32,373 nucleotides of DNA from an uncultured Mediterraneibacter sp. (GTDB taxonomy: Bacteria > Bacillota > Clostridia > Lachnospirales > Lachnospiraceae), in the NCBI GenBank assembly GCA_944376685.1, contig CALWDN010000010.1, positions 1-32,373 on the forward strand. Direction: 5' to 3'. The position numbers were made by a program, and so were the translations under genes. The notes under the pieces were generated by a model, which was not told the origin of the DNA, did no database searches, and saw only the letters and a list, made by a program, of their open reading frames with translations. Every line of letters starts with the position of its first letter. The stretch's first letter is position 1. Positions 1-6,190 of this stretch are shown here, one piece after another.

Positions 1-544
1 CAAGATGATCCCGTCTGCTGACCATTATAGCACAGATCGTGCGTTTTGCAGATGTCTCATCCCGTTTGTCCGTAAAACCCGCAAAATCATGTGTCCCTTC
101 CAGATACCGGGCTGCTTTCTGCATCGCATCATGGTCAGGACTGTACGGGAAATGATAACAGTACCGGCGGCGGAACACATCCGGCCGCTCCCCGGCATCC
201 ACATAATATTCATAGGCTTTCCCCACGGCGCTCTTCCGTGCGTGGAAGCCATTCTTCACAAGCTGCGCATCAAGGATGCGGATGTCTCCGGGCAGCATGC
301 CGTTGACCGTCCCTGTGAAAAAATCATCCGGCACGGCGCCGGAAAGGACCACGCTGGCCGTCTGGCCCAACGCATGGACCCCTGCGTCGGTCCGTCCGGA
401 GCCGTCCGCTTCCACCGGGTATCCCGCGGCTTCTGACAGGGCGCGCTCCAGCACCCCCTGGACGGTCCGCTCTGTCAGCGCCTGCCGCTGCCAGCCCTGA
501 TATCCCGTCCCGTCATAAGCGATCTTCAGTTTATAAGTCCTCAT
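1..544 (-). CDS. truA: tRNA pseudouridine synthase A, N-terminal part (gene cut by window edge)
   Basis: Translating the minus strand from an ATG at 544 gives an open frame of 181 codons to the left edge with no stop, so the C-terminus lies outside the window. The start is typical of TruA (MRTYKLKIAYDGTGYQGWQ), followed by TVQGVLE and the catalytic-loop motif GSGRTDAGVHALGQ, whose aspartate is the nucleophile in the TruA family, and then FHARKSA. TruA makes pseudouridine at positions 38-40 of the anticodon arm of many tRNAs in the cytoplasm. The gene starts 3 bases after the nrdR stop, so it is almost certainly translated from the same mRNA. The GSGRTDAGVHA and HARKSA wording is slightly off the commonest form, and some Clostridia have more than one TruA paralogue, so which paralogue this is stays open. 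Confidence 0.93.
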   Translation of the reverse strand, partial: MRTYKLKIAYDGTGYQGWQRQALTERTVQGVLERALSEAAGYPVEADGSGRTDAGVHALGQTASVVLSGAVPDDFFTGTVNGMLPGDIRILDAQLVKNGFHARKSAVGKAYEYYVDAGERPDVFRRRYCYHFPYSPDHDAMQKAARYLEGTHDFAGFTDKRDETSAKRTICAIMVSRRDHL

Positions 545-547
545 GGC

Positions 548-997
548 CTACTGCAGGAACTTCTTCAGTTCATCCATGAACGTATTCACGTCTTTGAATT
601 CCCTGTACACAGATGCGAACCGGACATAAGCCACCGGATCCAGCTTTTCAAGCTTCTCCATCACGATCTCCCCGATCACGCTGCTCGGAAGCTCCTTCTC
701 TTCCCGGTTGAACAGTTCCAGTTCCACCGCATCGATCGTCTTCTGGATCTCTTCCGCCGGAACAGGGCGCTTATAACACGCGCTTAAGATTCCTTTTTCC
801 AGCTTCGCCCGCTGATACTGTTCCCTGTTATTGTCTTTTTTTATAACGATGAGCGGGATCGTCTCCACCTTCTCATATGTCGTGAATCTCCGGCCGCATT
901 CGTCACAGGACCGGCGACGCCTGATGGAACTCTTGTCTTCAGCCGGACGGGAATCGATCACTCTCGTATCAGGGTTGCCGCAATATGGACATCTCAT
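548..997 (-). CDS. nrdR: transcriptional repressor NrdR
   Basis: The 149-residue protein has the full NrdR layout. An N-terminal zinc ribbon has cysteines at 3, 6, 31 and 34 (RCPYCG and CDECG). A basic stretch RRRRSC precedes it, and an ATP-cone domain runs from about residue 49 to 139. In this family the ATP cone senses ATP/dATP and the protein represses ribonucleotide reductase genes by binding NrdR boxes. Length matches the family norm (about 150). It sits between a ylmC/ymxH-type gene and truA in a tight minus-strand cluster. No ribonucleotide reductase gene lies in this window, so its targets are elsewhere. Nothing in the sequence suggests loss of function. Confidence 0.97.
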   Translation of the reverse strand: MRCPYCGNPDTRVIDSRPAEDKSSIRRRRSCDECGRRFTTYEKVETIPLIVIKKDNNREQYQRAKLEKGILSACYKRPVPAEEIQKTIDAVELELFNREEKELPSSVIGEIVMEKLEKLDPVAYVRFASVYREFKDVNTFMDELKKFLQ

Positions 998-1044
998 AGT
1001 ATTTTCCGCCTTTCATTCCAATCTGCGTCCATTATACACAATCG

Positions 1045-1299
1045 TCAAAACTTTTGCAAAAACTTTTCTTCCTGGATCTCCACGAGCACGGCGTCCGGGC
1101 CGATCTTCCTGATGCACGCAAACGGGATCACATATTCACAGTCCGTTCCCAGCAGGCCGCAGATCCGCCCCGGCCCGGGGATGATCACTGCTTCCACCGC
1201 CCCGCCGCACGGCTCGATCTCCACATCCACGATCCGGCCCAGCCGCTTCCCGCTGCATATATTAATGACCTCCCTGGCCTTCAGCTCACACATCCGCAT
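1045..1299 (-). CDS. YlmC/YmxH family sporulation protein (PRC-barrel)
   Basis: The 84-residue protein begins MRMCELKAREVINICSGKRL and continues with GRIVDVEIE, the pattern of the YlmC/YmxH PRC-barrel family found in spore-forming Firmicutes. The precise biochemical role is not known. Family members are annotated as sporulation-related from distribution and regulation. The ATG at 1299 is preceded by AAAGGAGG eight bases upstream, which fixes the start despite another ATG at 1293. Two internal cysteines (ICS, CGG) and a third at ICGLLGTDC stand out but have no assigned role. It is the first gene of the ylmC-nrdR-truA cluster and runs divergently from the DUF3783 gene. Confidence 0.88.
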   Translation of the reverse strand: MRMCELKAREVINICSGKRLGRIVDVEIEPCGGAVEAVIIPGPGRICGLLGTDCEYVIPFACIRKIGPDAVLVEIQEEKFLQKF

Positions 1300-1328
1300 G
1301 CCGGGCGCCTCCTTTTCCCTCTCTTATG

Positions 1329-1357
1329 TATATATGCAGTTTTTCCCGGCATGTGAA
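1329..1357 (-). promoter_or_regulatory. candidate promoter for ymxH-like - nrdR - truA
   Basis: On the minus strand TTCACA (1352-1357) and TATATA (1329-1334) are separated by 17 bases, about 30 bases upstream of the ATG at 1299. The -35 is 5/6 to the sigma-A consensus and the -10 is only partial. CATATATA also resembles sporulation sigma -10 elements, so the sigma factor is uncertain. Confidence 0.45.
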
Positions 1358-1433
1358 TTGATGAAAACCCTTTCTTTTTTAAAAAACCTGGCTTACAATA
1401 AGGAAAATGTGTAAAAGGAGTACAGACAGACAT

Positions 1434-1814
1434 ATGAAAGAAACGATCCTGCTTTTCAACGCGCCGGAGAAGGAAGCGCTCCTCAAGATCGAAGCCGCGC
1501 TCTTCCCGCTGCATATACGCATGAAGCGCATTTCAAAAGAAAACTATAACCAGCCGCTGGGATCCCTCGCCGGCTTAAAAGACGTCCGCCCTGCAGACGG
1601 AGCCTACGAAGGCCCGGAGCTTCCGGCCCCGATGTTCATCTTCTGTTTCCTCAGCGAAAGCCGGCTCAGCCAGGCCCTTGCCGCCCTCAGAAGATGCGGC
1701 GCAGGCCCGTTCCCGTATAAAGCGGTCCTGACACCCACGAACAGCACCTGGACCGCGCCGGACTGCTTTGCGGAGATCCGCCGCGAACACGAGGCGCTCC
1801 ATCCGGAAAAATAA
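1434..1814 (+). CDS. DUF3783 domain-containing protein
   Basis: The preferred start is the ATG at 1434 (MKETILLFN), giving 126 residues. An in-frame ATG at 1407 lies upstream of the AAAGGAG motif at 1414-1420 and so is unlikely. The C-terminal half has the DUF3783 pattern: PMFIFCFLSESRLSQAL, then PYKAVLTPTNSTWT and a final IRREHEALH. The protein looks small, soluble and cytoplasmic, with no membrane segment or signal peptide. Function of the family is unknown. It stands alone, divergent from the sporulation gene and followed by a separate promoter for the next gene at 1821-1849. Confidence 0.85.
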   Translation: MKETILLFNAPEKEALLKIEAALFPLHIRMKRISKENYNQPLGSLAGLKDVRPADGAYEGPELPAPMFIFCFLSESRLSQALAALRRCGAGPFPYKAVLTPTNSTWTAPDCFAEIRREHEALHPEK

Positions 1815-1820
1815 GGCTTC

Positions 1821-1849
1821 TTTACAACCGGAAACAGATAACTTATAAT
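1821..1849 (+). promoter_or_regulatory. sigma-A type promoter for the DUF975 fusion gene
   Basis: TTTACA (1821-1826) and a perfect TATAAT (1844-1849) are separated by exactly 17 bases. This places transcription start near 1856, about 47 bases before the ATG at 1903. The -35 box begins six bases after the DUF3783 stop codon, so the gene is independently transcribed. Confidence 0.75.
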
Positions 1850-1902
1850 TAACTATCATTTACCGGTCAACCCCATGATATAAACGGAAAGGACAATCTG
1901 CC

Positions 1903-3486
1903 ATGTGGAAAAGAAGAGTCATGAAGAAACGGGCGGTCGAACTGCTGAAGCAGAATTACTGGCGCATGGTCTCCGTATGCTTTCTCATAGCCGTCCTTAC
2001 CACGGCTTATTCTGTTTCCACTACGTTCCTCAACCTGCAGATCCCTTCGACGGAAGAACCGGCCGAGGCGGTCTTTACGCTCAGCATCCCCAACTCCGAA
2101 GCCGTGATCAGCGCAGTACGGAACCTGGCGGAACGCACACCGCTCCCCGGCATCTTTAACGGGATCGTGGAAGATATCGCCGCTGTCCTGATCGATCTGT
2201 TCTCATCAACGATTTCCGTATTTTTCACGCTGCTGCGCACGGTCAATACGGCATTCTCAGAGGGAGCCGGCCCGGCCGTGGTCTTTTCAGCCGCCGGCAT
2301 CCTGCTGGCCTTTTTTTACCAGATTTTTGTGAGCAATATCCTCATCATCGGCGAGCGCCGGTTCTTTCTCGAAACGCGCAATTACAGGAGGACCTCCATT
2401 TCCAAGATCTTCTTCCTCTACAAGCTGCGCTGCGAACGCCGTCCGGCCTGGATCATGTTCTGCCGCTCCCTGTTCCAGTTCTTCTGGAACCTGACCATCA
2501 TCGGAGGAATCATTAAACATTACGAATACATTCTGATCCCTTACATACTGGCAGAGAACCCGAAAGCGTCCCGGCGGGAGGCTTTCAGCCTCTCCAGGCA
2601 GCTCATGCGCAGGAATAAATGGAAGTTCTTCATCCTGGACCTGTCATTCCTGGGATGGCATTTTCTCTCGCTGTGCACCCTCGGCTTCCTGAGCTATGTG
2701 TTCGTACATCCCTATGTTGCGGCGTGCCGCGCGGAGATCTACGCGGTCCTCAGACGGAATTATATACTGTCCCGCTCATCCGGCTATGAAGTGCTTAGCG
2801 ATTCCTACCTGGAACACGTCCCTTCGGAAGATGAACTGCTGATCAGCAAGGCACTATATGACGATTCACAGGGGCCCTATACGAAGACATCCTACTTCGC
2901 CCCGGACCAGTATCCGGTATTTCTGTTTTCCGTGCAGCCCCCTCTCCGGGCCGTCAAAAATCCGGTTGATCCGTCACGCAGGTATGATCTGCTGTCGTAT
3001 CTGTTCCTGTTCGCCGCGTTCTCTGTGTTCGGCTGGCTTCTGGAGACGCTGCTGCAGCTGCTCACAAACGGCGTCCTGGCGGCGGAGCCTGTCCTCGCAG
3101 GCCCCTGGCTGCCGGTCTACGGGGCATACGGCGTACTTTCGCTCCTGCTGGTCCGGCGTTTTTACAGGAAGCCGGTGGTTACTTTTACACTGAATTTCCT
3201 GCTGTATTCCGTGCTGGAATATGCTTCGTCCCTGGCCATGGAGCTGCTGACCGGGATCCGCCCCCATGATTACAGCGACTTTTTCCTGAACCTGAACGGG
3301 CGGGTATATCTCGGCGGATCAGTATCCTTTGCGCTCATCGGCAGCGCATTCCTGTACTACCTGGCGCCCCGGTGGACAGACCGGTATATGAAGCTCGGGC
3401 ATTCCCGGAGAGTCATGGTCTGTTTCATCCTGTATGCGCTGTTTATTGCTGATGTGATCTTTTCATTTCGGTTGATTTTTATCTGA
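1903..3486 (+). CDS. DUF975 membrane protein fused to an ABC-transporter type IV (PF06541-like) domain
   Basis: The 527-residue integral membrane protein starts at 1903, after GGAAAGGA nine bases upstream. The first ~310 residues resemble DUF975: a start like KKRAVELLKQNYW, a first membrane span near residues 22-42, further spans near 125-150, and the signature HYEYILIPYILAENP, then LDLSFLGWHFLS and HPYVAACRAEIYAVLR. A hydrophilic linker of about 60 residues follows. From about residue 361 a second membrane block begins (LFLFAAFSVFGWLLETLLQ, then GPWLPVYGAYG and RPHDYSD), which matches the 'putative ABC-transporter type IV' family. No ATPase gene is next to it. Both parts lack a proven substrate, so the fusion is described but not assigned a function. 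It has its own promoter and no convincing operon partner. Confidence 0.8.
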   Translation: MWKRRVMKKRAVELLKQNYWRMVSVCFLIAVLTTAYSVSTTFLNLQIPSTEEPAEAVFTLSIPNSEAVISAVRNLAERTPLPGIFNGIVEDIAAVLIDLFSSTISVFFTLLRTVNTAFSEGAGPAVVFSAAGILLAFFYQIFVSNILIIGERRFFLETRNYRRTSISKIFFLYKLRCERRPAWIMFCRSLFQFFWNLTIIGGIIKHYEYILIPYILAENPKASRREAFSLSRQLMRRNKWKFFILDLSFLGWHFLSLCTLGFLSYVFVHPYVAACRAEIYAVLRRNYILSRSSGYEVLSDSYLEHVPSEDELLISKALYDDSQGPYTKTSYFAPDQYPVFLFSVQPPLRAVKNPVDPSRRYDLLSYLFLFAAFSVFGWLLETLLQLLTNGVLAAEPVLAGPWLPVYGAYGVLSLLLVRRFYRKPVVTFTLNFLLYSVLEYASSLAMELLTGIRPHDYSDFFLNLNGRVYLGGSVSFALIGSAFLYYLAPRWTDRYMKLGHSRRVMVCFILYALFIADVIFSFRLIFI

Positions 3487-3578
3487 AATGATAGTAAACT
3501 TTCTATAAATGATCCGTCGCAGTCCAGATTGGAAAATACAGAACAGCTGCCGCGAAAGGCAGCGGAATGGAGACAGTT

Positions 3579-4508
3579 ATGAAAAAAAGAGTTGTATTAG
3601 CATTAGGACACCGCGCCCTCGGGACGACCCTCCCGGAACAGAAGGCCGCGATCGTCCATACGGCAAAATGCATCGCCGATCTTATCGAAGAGGGGTATCA
3701 GGTAGCCATTACCCACAGCAACGCCCCCCAGGTAGGCATGATCCATACGGCAATGAACGAATTTGCCAAAGCACATCCCGAATACACCGCATGCCCCATG
3801 TCTGTCTGCTCCGCCATGAGCCAGGGATACATCGGATATGACCTTCAGAACGGGATCCGCGAGGAACTGTTAAACAGAGGCATCTACCGCACCGTCAGCA
3901 CGATCCTCACCCAGGTGATCGTCGACACGTATGATGAAGCCTTTTACACCCCCACCAAAGTACTGGGCCGGTATATGAACGCCCAGGAAGCCAATGAGGA
4001 GCGCAGAAAAGGGAACTACGTGATCGAAGAGGCCGGAAAAGGATTCCGCCGTGTCGTTGCCGCTCCGAATCCGGTAAAGATCGTTGAACTTGACGCCGTG
4101 AATGCGCTGCTTGACGCCGATCAGATCGTCATCGCCGCAGGCGGCGGGGGGATCCCTGTCATGGAGCAGGACAATCATTTAAAAGGCGCCAGCGCGGTCA
4201 TCGAAAAAGACCTTGCCGCCGGCAAGCTTGCCGAGGGCGTCAATGCTGATATGCTGATCATACTCACAAACGTAGAGCAGGTTTCCATCAATATGGGGCA
4301 GCCCAACGAAGAGCGCCTCGGAGAGATCAGCACCGAGCAGGCAAAGAAATACATGGAAGAAGGGCACTTCGGCGTTTACAATATGTATCCCAAGTTCCGC
4401 GCTGCTGTTGAATTTATCGAAAAAGGCGAGGGACGGTCCGCCTGCATCACATCCTTTGACAAAGTCAAAGACGCGATGAAAGGCAGGACGGGTACGGTCA
4501 TCAGATAA
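3579..4508 (+). CDS. carbamate kinase family protein with altered signature motifs
   Basis: The start at 3579 (MKKRVVLALG) follows GGAG six bases upstream, and an in-frame ATG at 3567 has no ribosome site. The 309 residues cover the whole amino-acid-kinase fold of carbamate kinases, which interconvert carbamoyl phosphate + ADP and ATP + carbamate. Conserved parts include AMSQGYIGYDLQ, TQVIVD, GGGGIPV and EKDLAAGKLA. Two glycine-rich signatures differ from the textbook enzyme. ALGGNALG is here ALGHRALG (residues 8-15), and THGNGPQVG is THSNAPQVG (45-53). CGAMSQG is CSAMSQG. No arginine deiminase or ornithine carbamoyltransferase gene adjoins, so arginine fermentation is not implied by context. 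It may be a true carbamate kinase of a clostridial subfamily or may use another carbamoyl substrate. A strong terminator follows. Confidence 0.87.
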   Translation: MKKRVVLALGHRALGTTLPEQKAAIVHTAKCIADLIEEGYQVAITHSNAPQVGMIHTAMNEFAKAHPEYTACPMSVCSAMSQGYIGYDLQNGIREELLNRGIYRTVSTILTQVIVDTYDEAFYTPTKVLGRYMNAQEANEERRKGNYVIEEAGKGFRRVVAAPNPVKIVELDAVNALLDADQIVIAAGGGGIPVMEQDNHLKGASAVIEKDLAAGKLAEGVNADMLIILTNVEQVSINMGQPNEERLGEISTEQAKKYMEEGHFGVYNMYPKFRAAVEFIEKGEGRSACITSFDKVKDAMKGRTGTVIR

Positions 4509-4518
4509 AATATGTTAT

Positions 4519-4550
4519 AAAAACCGGGAATCCCCGGTTTTTATTTTGTC
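4519..4550 (+). terminator. intrinsic terminator after the carbamate kinase gene
   Basis: A 10-base-pair stem (AAAAACCGGG / CCCGGTTTTT) with loop AATC starts 11 bases after the stop codon and runs into TTTTATTTTG. This is a textbook rho-independent terminator. Confidence 0.92.
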
Positions 4551-4561
4551 TAAATTTATAA

Positions 4562-4590
4562 TTGATTTTTATGAATGTCTGATGTAATAT
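4562..4590 (+). promoter_or_regulatory. candidate promoter for the hemolysin III-type gene
   Basis: TTGATT (4562-4567) and TAATAT (4585-4590) are 17 bases apart and lie just after the upstream terminator. The leader to the ATG at 4664 is about 65 bases, AT-rich, and holds a small palindrome (TATGCATA) right after the -10 box. Confidence 0.5.
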
Positions 4591-4663
4591 ATGCATATAC
4601 TTAATGTAGTTTTTAAAACCATATGTTGTTTTATCCATATATTAATACTTGGAGGTGCATATT

Positions 4664-5386
4664 ATGGAAAACATCGGAATCATGAAATCCACAGTCAGCA
4701 TAGACGCTCCCGTTGCCGTAAGAAAGCCGGCCGGAAAATTCCATATCAAAGACCCCGGCAGCGCGATCACTCATTTCATCGGCATGATAATGGCCATCAT
4801 CGCATCTGTCCCGCTGCTGGTCCGTGCAGCCATGCAGCCGGACGGGATATATATCATCGCCATGTCTGTCTATGCCGCCAGCCTGATCCTGCTGTACGCG
4901 GCAAGCACGGCCTATCATACATTTGATATTTCTGAGCGCGTGAATAAAGCGCTGAAAAAGACCGACCACATGATGATCTCCGTCCTGATCGCCGGAAGCT
5001 ATACGCCCGTATGCCTGCTCGCGCTCAGAGGACGCACCGGCATTATCCTTCTTTCCATCGTGTGGGGGATCGCCATCGCAGGGATCCTCATAAAGGCATT
5101 CTGGATCTTCTGCCCGAAATGGGTGTCCTCCGTCCTTTACATCGGCATGGGCTGGACGTGCGTGCTCGCCTTCACACAGCTTCTCAGCAATCTCGCCCCG
5201 GCCGCCTTCGGCTGGCTGCTTGCAGGCGGGATCATCTACACGATCGGCGGAGTGATCTACGCCCTGAAGCTGCCCCTGTTCAATACGCGGCATAAAAACT
5301 TCGGAAGCCACGAGATCTTCCATCTGTTCGTAATGGGCGGGAGCGCCTGCCACTTCATCGTAATGTATGTATATCTGCTGCCATAG
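4664..5386 (+). CDS. trhA: hemolysin III / PAQR family membrane protein (TrhA-like)
   Basis: The ATG at 4664 follows GGAGG by eight bases, giving 240 residues. The TTG at 4649 in the same frame precedes that site and is not needed. About seven hydrophobic spans fill the protein. PAQR/hemolysin III hallmarks are visible: GSAITHFIG near the N-terminus, ASTAYHTF, and the C-terminal SHEIFHLFVMGGSACHF, whose histidines form the proposed metal site. In bacteria, members such as E. coli TrhA affect membrane fluidity; the name hemolysin is historical. The N-terminal 30 residues before GSAITH are hydrophilic. The stop codon lies only 2 bases from the stop of the convergent AIM24-type gene, leaving no room for a terminator between them. 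Confidence 0.92.
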   Translation: MENIGIMKSTVSIDAPVAVRKPAGKFHIKDPGSAITHFIGMIMAIIASVPLLVRAAMQPDGIYIIAMSVYAASLILLYAASTAYHTFDISERVNKALKKTDHMMISVLIAGSYTPVCLLALRGRTGIILLSIVWGIAIAGILIKAFWIFCPKWVSSVLYIGMGWTCVLAFTQLLSNLAPAAFGWLLAGGIIYTIGGVIYALKLPLFNTRHKNFGSHEIFHLFVMGGSACHFIVMYVYLLP

Positions 5387-5388
5387 CC

Positions 5389-6069
5389 TTATTTGCTGGG
5401 CGGCATGAATTTGAGGATCTCTGCTGCGACGCCTGACAGAGGCATTGTCTGAAGCCATACGCGCCCCGGCCCGGTAATGACCGTATTAAAGATGCCCTCG
5501 CCTCCGAACACCATGTTTTTGAGTCCCGGGACTGTCCTGACATCCATCTGGCATGTAGCGTCCATCGCAGCCAGGTATCCCGTGTCAACCACGATCTGCT
5601 GCCCCGGCTGAAGGTTGTATTCCACCACGTGCCCGTCAAATTCCAGGAATGCCGTCCCGCGCCCGGAAAGCTTCTGCATGATGAAGCCTTCCCCGCCGAA
5701 GAAGCCGGCCCCCAGTTTCTTCTGGAAGAAAACGGACAGATCCACACACTCTTCCGCTGCAAGGAATCCGGATTTCTGCACGATCACTTCATTGCCCGGC
5801 CCTACTTCCCACGGGCGGATCTGCCCCGGGAAGCTGGAGGCGAACGCGATCATGCCGTTTCCGTCCATGGCCGTATAACGGTTCTGGAAGAGTGCCTCGC
5901 CGGCGAACATCCTGCCAAGCGCCTTCCCGATCCCTCCGTTCGACGTCGTCTCCATCTTCATATTCGGGGACATCCAGCTCATGGATCCCCGCTCTGTTAT
6001 CATTGTCTCTCCGTCTTCCAGGTAGCAGATCACTACCGGAAGCTCCCCGCCTTTGATCTCGTATTTCAT
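5389..6069 (-). CDS. AIM24 / TIGR00266 family protein
   Basis: The 226-residue protein begins MKYEIKGGELPVV and shows the repeated glycine-rich beta strands of the AIM24/TIGR00266 family (AMDGNGMIAFASSFPGQI, FFGGEGFIMQKLSG, VFGGEGIFNTVITGPG). The name comes from a yeast mitochondrial protein. The bacterial function is unknown, though the fold is related to tryptophan-RNA-binding attenuation protein-like barrels. There is no signal peptide or membrane span. GGAG six bases upstream of the ATG supports the start. A terminator at 6134-6174 separates it from the sensor kinase upstream, so it likely has its own promoter in 6070-6133. Confidence 0.9.
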   Translation of the reverse strand: MKYEIKGGELPVVICYLEDGETMITERGSMSWMSPNMKMETTSNGGIGKALGRMFAGEALFQNRYTAMDGNGMIAFASSFPGQIRPWEVGPGNEVIVQKSGFLAAEECVDLSVFFQKKLGAGFFGGEGFIMQKLSGRGTAFLEFDGHVVEYNLQPGQQIVVDTGYLAAMDATCQMDVRTVPGLKNMVFGGEGIFNTVITGPGRVWLQTMPLSGVAAEILKFMPPSK

Positions 6070-6133
6070 TCTGTTCTCCTTTCCGCGGCGGCCGCTTCGA
6101 CCGCAGACTGTACATTTTTATTTCATGATACCA

Positions 6134-6174
6134 TAAAATCCCGGCGGAGCATATCCTGATCGCCCCACCGGGAT
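6134..6174 (-). terminator. intrinsic terminator after the sensor kinase gene
   Basis: On the minus strand a 13-pair stem (6174-6162 with 6150-6138, two G-U pairs) and an 11-base loop are followed by TTTTAT. The plus strand also has TTTTT after the stem, so it could work in both directions. It closes the long minus-strand cluster that begins near dinB. Confidence 0.85.
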
Positions 6175-6190
6175 CCTTTTTAACTTTCTT

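Noticed and set aside
5-436. Plus-strand frame at the left edge
   Set aside because: The opposite strand encodes an unambiguous TruA N-terminus across the same bases.
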